A stretch of 64,000 nucleotides of DNA from Haberlea rhodopensis (taxonomy: Eukaryota > Streptophyta > Magnoliopsida > Lamiales > Gesneriaceae): NCBI GenBank assembly GCA_907163345.1, contig CAJQUN010000003.1, positions 8,784,821-8,848,820 of the forward strand, in the 5' to 3' direction. This document shows, one piece after another, positions 48,101-59,104 of the stretch (positions are counted from its first letter, which is position 1; the number at the start of each line of letters is the position of its first letter). The notes below the pieces were generated by a model. The model searched no databases. It saw only the letters and a list, made by a program, of their open reading frames with translations, and was not told where the DNA came from. The position numbers and the translations under genes are program-made.

Positions 48101-50394
48101 GCCTTATTGCCCGAACATTGGGGTCCACGTTGAGGCGGTGTTCGGCAATCTCAGGTCTTACTCCCACTAAATCAGATGTACTCCATGCAAATACATCCAC
48201 ATGTTGATTTAAACAATTAACCACTTTTTCCCGTAATTCTGGATCAAGTTGGGATCCTACCCTAGTAATTCGAGTAGGATGACCCATCTCGATGTTGAGG
48301 AACTCCTCTTCGGGTGTTACTCGTTCCTCCTCGCCCCACTTCCTCTTTTCACTTCCCCCTCGTTCTCTTCCTTCGTTACTCTGCTCTCTTTCTTGCCTTA
48401 ACTCTTGCACATAACATTTCCGTGATGAGCTTTGATCACCTCTTACTTGCCCCACCTCTTCTCCTACTGGGAATTTCATGGTTAGATGATAGGTGGAGGC
48501 AACGGCTTCGAATGCAGCCATGGCTGGTCTTCCCAATATTACATTGTAAGAAGATGGTGCATCCACAATGAGGAAATTTATCATCTTTGTTTTGATCCTT
48601 GATTCTTCACCAAGTGTAACTGGTAGAGACACCTGCCCTATCGGATTTATGACTTCCCCTGCAAATCCGTGCAAGGACGTATTCACTTTCAATATAGGTA
48701 AGCTTCCAAGTCCATTTGGTTTAACGTACTAAGAAAAAGTACGTCCGCCGAGCTTCCTGTGTCCACGAAAATCCTCTGCACATTATAGTTAGCCACTGTA
48801 GCAGAGATAACCAACGCATCATCATGAGGAAAATGGATTCCTTGCAGATCTGCAGGCCCAAAAGATATGGACGGACCCTCATGTACATGATTGGGGTCAA
48901 TAGATAGCACTTGAAGCTTCCGGGCGTGATTCCTTCTTGCTCTGTTCGAATCTCCACCCGACATTCCTCCGGATATCATGTGTATAGTTCCCCGATTAGG
49001 GATATTGTTCAAGGTTTCCTCTTCTCCCTCTACTCTTTCTCCCCGAACTGACCAAGGGACTGGCTGAGGTGCTCCTCTTCCGGGATTTATGTTAATTTTA
49101 GGAGTGAAATTATTGTCTTTGAACTCCTCGTTAAATCCCCGGCCCCCATCAGACTCATTAGATCTTCCACCTCGAAAACCTCCTCCTCGATATCCTCTTC
49201 CTCGGAAGGACCCTCCTCGGATCATTCCTCCTCGGAAAGGTCCCCCCTATGAGGTCCACCCCGCCCCCTCTTCGGCATACTTTGGTTCATGGCTACTTCC
49301 CGATGAGGTCTCATCGGTAGATACTGGTCAAAACTTCTTTTGATTGGCTCCACTGGTTTATTTTTTCTGTTCACTTCTTCCCCAATTTTACCATCTCTTC
49401 TTTGCTTCATCCTTTGGGCTTCTTCCAGATTAATGTACTTGGAAGCTCTTCCCAACAGTTCATCATAATCAGAAGGTGGCTTTTTTGCCAAAGATCGGAA
49501 TAAGTTTCCTTCTTTTAATCCTTGAGTGAACGCGCTGATGAGTATTTCAGAGGTGACATGTGGAATGTCAAGACATGCATGACTAAATCTTTTCAGAAAA
49601 TCTCGAAGAGATTCCTTCTCCGCTTGCTTAATCCCGAACAGACTAAGAGCTGTTCTCTTGCAACTCCGGCTGCTTGCAAACTGATGCAAAAATAGAGAAC
49701 TAAACTTCGGGAAAGAGTCTATGATTCTTGCTGGCAACTGATTAAACCATGCTTGCGCTGCACCCGATAATGTAGTCAGGAAAACCCGACACTTCACTCC
49801 ATCCGTAAGTTGATGAAGAAGCGAAGCGTTTTCAAATCGAGACAGATATTCTTCGGGATCTGTACCACCATCGTAGTTTCCCACATTTAGAGTCCTAAAG
49901 TTTGGGGGCAAAGGATCGTCAACCACATGGGAAGCAAATGGAGTACTCCTCTGCGGAGGATATAGACGTCCTTCCATCTTATTATGCATCTGCTGCATCT
50001 CACTTTTCAGCTCTTCCATTTGGCGATTTAAAGCTTTATCAGTTTCATCATTCAAATGATTAGGAATATTTCTAATTTCTTCAGGCTCTTTTTCAAGCTC
50101 TTTTTCAGGCTCCTTTTCAGGCTCCTGTCTGGAGGCCAACTCTTCCCCTTCTTCTTCTTGCTCAGTTTCTTGTTTCTGGGGAGGGGCCATAAATTGCCTC
50201 ATGATCTCTCCGACAGTTTTAGTTATCATTTCTGTCAAATGCTCCATGGGCATTCCCCCAGCAGGAAATGACCGAGGAACATGTTGAGATGATCCCGCAT
50301 CTTCTGGCCCTTCTCTGGGTTCAGCGAACGAGTATGGATGACAATTGGATCCATTTCCCCTGGAAGCTTGCCCCCTAGCTTTACCTCTGGCCAT
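45159..50394 (-). pseudogene. gag-pol polyprotein of copy B, broken
   Basis: Start taken at ATG 50394 (MARGKARG), equivalent to copy A. Same domain order; YVDD near 47655-47641, second RNase H with its last Asp intact (RADELA, 46484-46482), integrase C-terminus ending at 45159. Breaks against copy A: a base missing from the G-run at 49242-49247 in the RGG tract, another at about 48705, CGA to TGA at 47381-47379, and a deletion of about 31 bp after SVEP (near 46369) whose frame effect is cancelled by an extra A near 46265. The acidic EPEK repeat in gag has one unit more than in copy A. Confidence 0.93.
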
Positions 50395-50456
50395 CTTGCC
50401 TTTTGATTTATTTTTTGTTAGAAAACTCGTCATACTTCAACGTCTTTGCCCTAAAC

Positions 50457-50474
50457 TTCCCACAGACGGCGCCA
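50457..50474 (-). other. Primer-binding site, copy B
   Basis: TGGCGCCGTCTGTGGGAA on the minus strand, one base after the 5' LTR end at 50476. Confidence 0.8.
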
Positions 50475-50475
50475 A

Positions 50476-51117
50476 TGATGTGATTCGAGATTTTGATTAT
50501 AAGGTAAAATAACGTGGTAATGCAAAATAACGATAAACACACCAAGATTTTTTACGTGAAAAACCCTCAAATTGAGAGAAAAACCACGGGACCTAGTCCA
50601 GTATAAAACTTCACTATGAATATTGGTGACTTACAAGATTTTCTAGACACACAAAATAATCGCTCAATGACTTACACGAATATTTTTAGAGAAATAACAA
50701 AAAGAACCAAACAGACATAAGTTTGCTCTCTTCGGAGTCTTTTTGCCCAGAAAAATCCAACCTCTGCTATGAGGTTATCTAAGGGTATTTATAGGACTGC
50801 CCTCAGTAACTAACTCGCGGAAAACCAGCAACATGATGTCCTTTGATCGTGGCTTGATGGGAGCCAAGCGTGTCCGAGAAATCCGCCCCATTAATGCACG
50901 TTCAATCCCAGCCGGTTAATTAGTTTTAATTATGACCGGGTCTTCCGCTACACTTTGACCAAAATCCCGAAGAGGGTAAAGGATGCTCGATAATATGCTG
51001 ATCAGTATCCTGTGTTCGGTAACCATCTCTTCGGTCTAACTTCTGCTCGGCGTTTTTAGAGTTTGTATCTTCATAAATGAATTTTACCCGAGAAAATCAA
51101 TATGTCATATGACATCA
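50476..51117 (-). repeat. 5' LTR of copy B
   Basis: 642 bp, both termini intact (TGATGT...CACATCA on the minus strand), TATA box at about 50788-50796 on the minus strand. Confidence 0.94.
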
Positions 51118-51344
51118 CCCTCATTTATATTTTACTTGATTTGATACACAATTTTATATTCTAGATGGTCTGATTCAGAGTCCCAGCGCACATAAATAAA
51201 TAATATAAAAATTAAAATAAGAGATAGGAAAATTAGAAAAAAGATTCCTTATGTCGTCATAACTTGTGAGGTCAAAACAAATCCCACTTTTAAGCTGCAA
51301 TATCTAATATAAAAAAATAAATAAATTCAGACCATATAAATGTA

Positions 51345-51619
51345 TGTTAAGAATATAATGGGTTCTAATTCAATGTAGGATAATTCTCAATACGTCCCTT
51401 CATTTGTGACATTATATAAGTCAAACACGTGTATTGATGATGCAGGTGGCGGTGAGCATGCGAGCGGAGTAGCCAATCGCATAGGCAGAGTAGCTATGAG
51501 AAACCTGGCTCTTATACCATGTTAATAATATATGAGGTTCCAATTTAAAATTAAATTGTCAATGAGTGGGGTAACTCATGTATCTTATAAAAAACTAGCA
51601 TATCTTCTAATCTCCAACA
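51345..51619 (-). mobile_element. TRIM-like miniature LTR element
   Basis: Minus strand. Left-hand repeat 51619-51520 (100 bp, TGTTGGAGATTAG...ATTAACA) is followed at once by TGGTATAAGAGCC (51519-51507), a one-base variant of the TGGTATCAGAGC initiator-tRNA primer site used by copia and TRIM elements. After about 80 bp comes a second, related repeat (about 51427-51345) ending TTAGAACCCATTATATTCTTAACA-like text that matches the end of the first. No coding room. Target duplication not seen; second repeat decayed. Confidence 0.55.
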
Positions 51620-52070
51620 ATTCGCAACAACATCCTTAACTGCTCAAAATGTGGTTAATTCACTTTGCCAAGGATATTACTGATAAAAATAAAATAAATT
51701 TCACACCTTTCTGGTCAGAGAGAAGACCCAGTAAGACGGTATTAAGTTTAATATACTTTGTTCAATTTCTAAAAAAAATATATTTTATCAATTTTTTATT
51801 TTTTTTCTACAAGTCTACGAGTCAACTCTTTTGTATGTATATGTATATTGAATTAATTATGCATAACGATAACACCTTAAATGTTTCACTGATATTATTA
51901 TATACTTTAATACCTTAAATAAATGTTAATATGGAAACAACTATGACAATTCTCCTGGAAGTGCATCGATCTTTCATTCTAAACACTAGAAAATAAATGG
52001 TGATTCTATAGCACTGCCCTGAGGGATAGCATCGAATTTTGCCTCGAAGCCAATTTTTTTCAGTCTATAT
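51620..52070. other. Non-coding stretch
   Basis: AT-rich. A small block at 52010-52040 (GCACTGCCCTGAGGGATAGC) resembles those near 5525 and 31045. No gene. Confidence 0.4.
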
Positions 52071-52240
52071 AATAAAGGGGCAAACCCGGTGCACGAAGCT
52101 CCCGTGTTGCGTGTGTACGGGAGGGGTCGGGTCCATTGGGCCTAATATAAGTAGTATTCCAATGCAATAGGCTGTTTTCGCGACTCAAATATATTGCCTC
52201 CATGTCACACGTCAACAACATATATTAATTGTCTAAAAGT
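52071..52240 (-). mobile_element. Au-type SINE, decayed
   Basis: On the plus strand it begins AAAGGGGCAAACCCGGTGCACGAAGCTCCCG, the reverse complement of the well-known 3' end of the plant Au SINE (written here in parts: GGGCAAACCCGGTGCACGAA, then GCTCCCG). Further on AATAGGCTGTTTTCGCGACT and TGCCTCCATGTCACACG match, with decay, the B-box and A-box side of the same SINE. The A-box end near 52240 is eroded. Confidence 0.6.
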
Positions 52241-53019
52241 GATGCTCTCAAATAAGAGCTCTAAACTCCATATAAGATCTGATAGTCAAAACAAGAGTTT
52301 TCGAGTAAGTAGTGGTTATTTTATTCTATCATGTTAGAGTCAAAGTAGACGGAAATCGGATTATATATTAATATAATACAATTTAGTTCCAAAATACTTA
52401 AAGCTGCGTACTTAATACGAATTCACGGAGAAAATCTATTAATATTCATGTGTTGATTTCTATTGGCCATTTAAATATGAAGCACTAATTTCAGATACTA
52501 ATCCCGGATAATGGCTTTTTTCTCTATAACACCAGAGTTTCTAGGCTACGTTTTTGGGCTACAGCCTTGGACTTTTGTAGAAATGGGCTTGGGCTTCACA
52601 TGTGGAATACGAATTGGAAAAAACAAAAATATAGGTAGACATCACGTCTCATTTATTTCTGATTTGATTTTATCAAATAAATTATTCAATAAATAATTGC
52701 AAGGCACCATCATCAATCAACCATACCAATAAATGTACACTGGGGAGTGTCCCTTCTTATCTTCTAATATTCATTTCAATATTTTAAATTCTTGCTACAC
52801 GTCGGTAGCAGAGGTGGCAAAACGGGCTGACCATCCATTGCTCGGATCATTTTACTACAGTAACAAACTGTGTCGGTTTGGCCATATTTGGCCCGTTGGC
52901 CAAATGGTCAAAAATTTGCACCAAACGGTCATATGCCCAATTGGAGCAATTCAAACGATCAAAAAATTCCGCTCTTCCTAATTCGCTTCTTCCGAAATCA
53001 TATGACAGAGCCGGTAGAA
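52241..53019. other. Non-coding stretch
   Basis: No gene. 52800-52990 is richer in GC (TTTGGCCCGTTGGCCAAATGG, a small palindrome at 52888-52908) but could not be assigned. Confidence 0.4.
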
Positions 53020-53495
53020 GCAGAGGCGAACAACTGTTAAACCCGCCTTGGGATTCTAGTCAAAGATTAGCAGAAGACCCGGTGATAACCAACAAATTAA
53101 CCGACGGTGATAAATGTGCATTAATGGGGTGTGGATTTTTCGGACATACTCGCCACATTGCCGTCACAATCTAAGGAGACGGGTTCCTAAACTTTTCCGC
53201 CAAGTAAACACAGGAATCGAGCCTATAAATACCCGCTGAGAGTCTCATTTGAAAGGTTGGACTTTTTATGCATAAAAGACTCCGAAGAGAGTATACTTAT
53301 TCTGTTCGATCATCTCTGTTATTTTTTCAGATATTCTTGTGTAATAATTCCGTGGTCATATATTATGTCAAAAGTCCTGTAATAAATCGAGATTGTGATA
53401 GTATAAATTGTATTGGACTAGGTCCCGTGGTTTTTCCTCCAATTCGAAGGTTTTCCACGTAAAAATCTTGATGTCTTCCATTTATTTTTCATAAA
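53020..53495 (+). repeat. Decayed LTR of the copy C type
   Basis: Collinear with the copy C LTR from its first third to its end: AGCAGAAGACCCGGTGATAA, TTTTTCGGACATACTCGCCA, a TATA box CCTATAAATACC (about 53221), GACTCCGAAGAGAG, GGACTAGGTCCCGTGG and CCACGTAAAAATCTTG. The first part is not recognisable and no internal element sequence follows, so this is a solo or truncated LTR, older than the others. Confidence 0.78.
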
Positions 53496-56400
53496 CATGT
53501 TTGATGAAATATTTATGATATTTATTAATATTATCATAAATCTATACCACTCTTATTCCAATGATCACAATGTGTACTGCTATATGGGAACTTATTATAT
53601 AGCAGGATCGGTCCACTCAAAAATTTCCCAGTCCATTGGTCTTGGAATCCTATCGGTTGTTATAAAATCAAGTTCTCCAGTTTTCAAATTATTAGCTCTG
53701 ACCTCAGCTAATTATCCAATTAATATAGTTCTGTTGAAGAATGAAAATTTTCAAATTAATTTTTTGATCTCCTCAAAATAATTTTCGTTGCATAAATTTT
53801 TAATACTCATACGAGATACTAGATGGGGAAGTAATGATTTTTGACGCATGTAATAATTTATTTTGGAAATAAAATGATAAAATTTATACTATTATTATTG
53901 GATTTAAAAAATATAAAAGTAATAAATTTAACTTAAATGATATCTGGATATTTATAAATGCATGTACAAAACTCATAATTTTAGTTAAATTTAATTTTGA
54001 TGACAAAGTCTAGCACATTATAAACAACCAGCGATCGACGCACACGCGTTGCATGTGTAATGAACTTTTAAATTTTAAATATTGTATATGTATATTAAAT
54101 TTTTAAATATCTGATTTAAATATGATATTTTATGGGGAAGAAAAAACTGCCGCACATATGTTCGGAATGAAAAAAACTGGTGAAAAATTGGGAACTATGT
54201 TGAGATGTTAGTAGGTGATCTTCCGATATTATCCCTTATCTCATGGTCTCATGACTAATACTAAATCAAATAGAGGATATATTTGAAATTTCATAATGAC
54301 TATGCCAAAGTGGTTACTCTAAAATACTCACACAGTATAATATAATAATAATAATAATATAAATAATAAACAATAATAAAAGAAGATCCTTGATGGGTAG
54401 TGACATCACCATCGAATTTGAACAAATATCAGACCCATCTCATTGCCAAGGTTCGTTTGTCCCAAACATTATGCTATCCACTGTAACTGGAGTTCTTCGA
54501 CCAATTGGGCATCCAGGTCAGTTGGGCCCAAGTAAATTGGAATTGTGGGCCGTAAGGTCTTTTAATGGGCTGTTTGTAATATTTTTGATTACGTAGACAT
54601 TCAGGCTTCGCTTGATTAATCTTGACAAACGAATGCTCAGCCTTTCCGGTCCGATATCATAAAAAAATGTGATTATTTATGTGATTATTTTCTGATATCA
54701 ATAAGAGGTGATGTAACACCTCTTAGTTCTTCAATGCCAATAATAGTTGCTTCAATCTTGCTTTGGATCCTCACCTCAGAGACTTATAATCACGAAATAA
54801 ACGTGAGAAAGGGGCCTAAAGTTTTCCGACGTGTCTCCTCCGACATATGGAAAAAAATAACTTTAGTTTTAGATATTCTTAATTCTAAAACTGATTGTAT
54901 TTATAAAGATATAAAAAAATAATTGATGCAGATATCGAATAAGATAATACTTTGATAACATTTTAATTGGAAGTACTTTAGTGAAATCTTCTCTCTTAGT
55001 AAAATTCAGATTAAAAATATTATATAATACAGTATTATATAGTTCCACAATATATCCAACTATAACATAAAGCATGATGATGATGATGATCCATGATTTG
55101 GCTTTTCATTTCATTAATGATAATTAGCATTTTACTTTTGCGTCTTTAGATTCCAACATTATCCCATTCTTTAATAAAGTAGCAGCTTATTTATCCTTAT
55201 TTGGAAGTCTCCGGAATGGCTTAACTCATATCTTCTTCCATCGTAAACAATAAAGTTGTATACAATCTTATTTGGTAATATCTACTTTCGGAAAAAAAAA
55301 AACAAAACAAAACAAAAATATGTCTATTACAATTGAACGCTTACCACTAATATCAAAATTATAGCTGATAGCAAATCCGTAACTGCATTTCTTTATACAA
55401 TGGTAACGTAAAGTACGGTTCTAAGCAACATGAGGGCTGCAGCACTTGAGTGTTAATTATCCAAGCTTATTATATCTTAGATGTTAGATGGCACAAATCC
55501 GTCCACGTCCACATAGATCACTTATGCTTTATATCCTTAATATTTTACCAAAATTTCATTAGGAATTATAATTTTGATTCAAAACAGATTTTGCACGTTG
55601 ATTTAATTTATGAATTTTAATTTTTTATGCACATTTCAATATTTTGGGATACTACTATTAATTGTATTTTCAACACATATTTTTCTAATTTAATATTTTA
55701 ATATAGACCTTACGTTATCACTAGTAAATATATATTACATATAATTTCCATCGTCAAAATCAATTTCTTTTTTTGTCAATTCAATATATTGTAGCGTCTT
55801 CAATATTATCAAAAGTTTTTTTTGGGACAATGACATAAAACATTATTATAATAATGTCAGTGGTGGTTCTAATTATGGTTTTTGAATTTGCAAAGTTGCC
55901 TGAGAAAACGAGAGCAGCCAAAAAGTACCATTATTGGTGGTAACCCACGTAATTAATTATCTATTTGTTTAGCTTGCCAAATAAAGTTAGTGGAAAACCC
56001 ACTGCAATTACAATTCAGCATCATTATACGAAGTAATGCTATTATTTTATATATAAATGTCCAAATTTTAATTTAGATATATGAGACCTATCTTTTTATG
56101 TCATCTTCGTATATCCAAATTAAATTTAGACCATTTGATTTTGAGTGAGGATAATACCGTCGTGCTAGAATCTCAATTACCATTATTATGTTATTTGTCC
56201 ATTACTCAATTCGTGCTATGATTCCGGATAACATTTATTAATTAACCTTATTAATCATGTGAATATAATAATTAAGAAGTTGAGTAGTTTGTATTCACCA
56301 AATATAACTATTTATATGCTTACACCAGAAGAAATTCTTCTCATATGATATGATCATTACAGTATGGAAAGAGACATAACGATCTAATGGTTTTGAAAGT

Positions 56401-56712
56401 GAGGGAGAAATTATCCCAGATAAGCGAAGCCCAACCCACGTAATACATCACATTTTTTAATAAATTAATTTTTCAAAAAAAAAATGATCTTAGCAATTAT
56501 AAGATTTAGAAACATGGATTGTGGACTTGGGATATAAATTATAATTTTGAATGAATTTTTATTTTTTATCTCCTCTTTGTTATTAATTGACATTGTTAGT
56601 AAATTGAACGCACCATTACAAACAAAACGTGCTTGTTAAATCCTTTAAACCTCATAAATAAAAAAAGGAAAAAAAGGGAAATGAGATCTTAGCATGAGGG
56701 TAGAGTATTACC
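53496..56712. other. Non-coding stretch
   Basis: About 3.2 kb without a supportable gene. Contains a TAA-type microsatellite (54338-54375), a short GAT repeat (55075-55090) and, at 56050-56150, a fold-back segment (TCCAAATTTTAATTTAGATAT ... ATATCCAAATTAAATTTAGA in two parts) that recurs at 59115-59200. Confidence 0.45.
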
Positions 56713-59104
56713 TGTTAGGATTTCACTTTCTAATATCCAGAATTAGTATTTGTTTTGAATTAGTCAATTCGTTGTTAGGAGTTGTTAAATGTAGGTTGTT
56801 ATTTTGTTGTTCCAGTTTTGTAAGGATGTATATAGCATATCGGTTTTAATAAAATTGTTGAGATTTCTCCCACTTTTCCGCTCTTTCTCTTTAGCTTTTC
56901 GTGTTTATAACATTTGGTATTAGAGAAACACGATGTGGCCTTGTTCGAACTAGAAGCAACGGTCTTCTACTACAAAGCATGTCTTCTGAGAGTTCATATG
57001 TGCAACCGGCGATTCCGAAATTTGATGGCCACTATGATCATTGGTCGATGCTCATGGAAAATTTCCTTCGTTCCAATGAGTATTGGGGCTTGGTGGAGAA
57101 TGGGATTCCCACAACAATGGATGGTGTTGTTCTGAAAGATGCCCAAAGAAAGAACATTGACGATCATAAGTTGTAAGACTTGAAGACAAAGAATTATCTA
57201 TTTCAAGCATTAGATCGTTCAGTCTCGAAGACGATCCTCTACAAAGAGCGTATGGGATTCTTTGAAGCAAAAGTATCAAGGCACATCACGAGTCAAGAGT
57301 GCAAGAAAGGAGTTTGAGATTCTCCACACAAAGGAAGGAGAATCTGTCAATGAGTATTTTGCTCGAACGCTTACCATTGCCAACAAGATGAAAGTCAATG
57401 GTGAGGACTAGGGAGATGTTGATGTGGTTGAGAAGATTTTGAGATCCATGACCTCAAAGTTTGATTATGTTGTCTATTGTAGAGAGGAATCAAAGAATTT
57501 AGACACCTTGACCATTAATGAGTTGCAAAGCAGTCTGCTTGTGCATGAGCAGCGCATGATCTCTCATGTTGAAGAAGAACATGCCTTGAAGATTACCCAT
57601 GAAGATCAATCTGCAGGCAAGGGGCGAGGCCGTGGAAGTTTCAGTGGCAAGGACGCGTAAGAGGAAGAGGAAGGGGACGAGGCCGACAAAGCTTTGACAA
57701 AGCCACGGTAGAGTGTTATCATTGTCACAAGCTTGGACATTTTCAATGAGAATGTCCAAGTCAGGAGAATGAAGCCAATTATAGAGAAACACAAGAAGAA
57801 ATGTTGTTGGTCTTACATGAATCTGGTGAAAGCATACTTCTCACATTTAGATGAGAGCTACAAATATTCTGTCAAGTTGTGCAACAATTCTAGCATGGCC
57901 ATAACAGGAAAGGAAATATAATATTGTAAGTGTGTGGAATAACACAAATCATTACAATTGTATTTTATGTATGAGAATTGAAGAATAATTTGTGAGTATT
58001 GGACAATTGCAAGAGAAAGGGCTTTCTATAATATTTGAACGTGGAAAATGTAAAGTGTTTCATCCCAAGAAGGGCTTGATCATGGATAATGTCTTACAAT
58101 CAAAACATCCTGTTATATCTCAGTCTATATCATCTACTTGCGTCAACACAATGACAGAAAATACGGTGCATCTCTAGCATTGTCGATATGGGCACTTGAG
58201 TTTTAAAGGCTTAAAAGACTCTTCAATAGAAGAGTATGATCAGTGGCTTGCCACAACTAAAATCACTTTCAAGGCTATGCAAGTATTGTTTGGTAGGAAA
58301 GCAACACATGGACTCATTTCCAAAGAAGAGCACCTGGAAAGCATCACAAATTCTTCAACTTATACATGCTGACATATGTGGACCAATCATGCCCATCTCT
58401 AACAGCAAGAAAAGGCACCTGATTACTTTTATTGATGCTTTCAATAGAAAAATATGGGCTTAGTTTTTGATGGAGAAACCAGAAGCTTTTTCTATTTTCA
58501 AGAGTTTTAAAATTCATGTTGAGAAATAAACAAACTCATTTATTAAAGGCTTGCGTACTGAGCAAGGAGGAGAGTTTACATCTCAAGAGTTCACCAATTT
58601 TAGTGATGTAAGTGATATACACAGACAATTAACAGCTGCATACAAACCGCAACAGAACAGCGTTGTTGAACAAAAGAATAGAACTATTATCATGTATCAA
58701 AGTAAGAAAGTTGTTATTCGTTGTGATAGCAGTTCTGCCATCAAACTTTCGAAAAATTCAGTGATGCGTTGTCGCAGTAAGCACACAAATATGCACTTTC
58801 ATTTTCTTCGAGACCTTACAAAAGCCGGTACTTTTGTATTGGTGTACTTCGTCACACAAGAATAACTTGCATATATCATAACCAAACCATTGAAGTTGGA
58901 TGTTTCATTGAAGTTACATGAGCTACTAGGAGTTTTTAATATAAACTTATTGCATACAACATTCTTGAAGTTGTTTAAACGTTTGTTGTTATTTTTGTTA
59001 TTCCAGCTTTTGAAAGGCCATATATAGCCATATTAGTTTTAATAAAATTGTTGAATCTCTCCCACTTTTCTTCTCTTTCTCTTTAGCTTTTCCAGTTTAT
59101 AACA
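56713..59104 (+). mobile_element. Ty1/copia retrotransposon, decayed and internally deleted
   Basis: 5' LTR 56713-56912 (200 bp, TGTTAGGAT...TTTATAACA) followed by TTGGTATTAGAG, close to the usual TGGTATCAGAGC primer site. A 3' LTR lacking its beginning runs about 58965-59104 and ends TTATAACA. Between them are gag, a zinc knuckle, part of integrase and the end of RNase H, with protease core and reverse transcriptase missing. The integrase-RNase H order shows copia. No clear target duplication. Confidence 0.85.
56980..58930 (+). pseudogene. gag-pol remnant of the copia element
   Basis: Gag starts at about 56980 (MSSESSYVQPAIPKFDGHYD) with a stop at 57174. A CCHC knuckle (CYHCHKLGHF-stop-ECP) is at about 57720-57765, interrupted by TGA where Trp is expected. 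Integrase pieces: CRYGHLSFKGLK (about 58180), HADICGP (58364), then RTEQGGEF at 58551, where the second catalytic Asp of the usual TDNGGEF is changed, and PQQNSVVEQKNRTI (58650) with the third acidic residue kept. At about 58698 the frame jumps directly to the RNase H end (CDSSSAIKLSKNS, SKHTNMHFHFLRD). Many stops. Confidence 0.85.

Larger units (their letters stand above)
40522..51117 (-). mobile_element. Ty3/gypsy Tat-lineage LTR retrotransposon, copy B
   Basis: Same family as copy A, inserted in the opposite direction, 10,596 bp. LTRs of 642 bp at 50476-51117 (5') and 40522-41163 (3'), TGATGT...ACATCA ends. Flanks TCCTC (40517-40521) and CCCTC (51118-51122) match at 4 of 5, taken as a target duplication with one change. 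By eye the LTRs differ by about seven substitutions in 642, close to copy A. PBS TGGCGCCGTCTGTGGGAA at 50474-50457 is intact. gag-pol (45159-50394), the tandem array (43850-45092) and aORF (41501-43603) lie in the same order as in A. Confidence 0.95.

Noticed and set aside
54390..54596. 68-codon ORF in the 53.5-56.7 kb stretch
   Set aside because: No recognisable domain, no codon or splice support, and length expected by chance.
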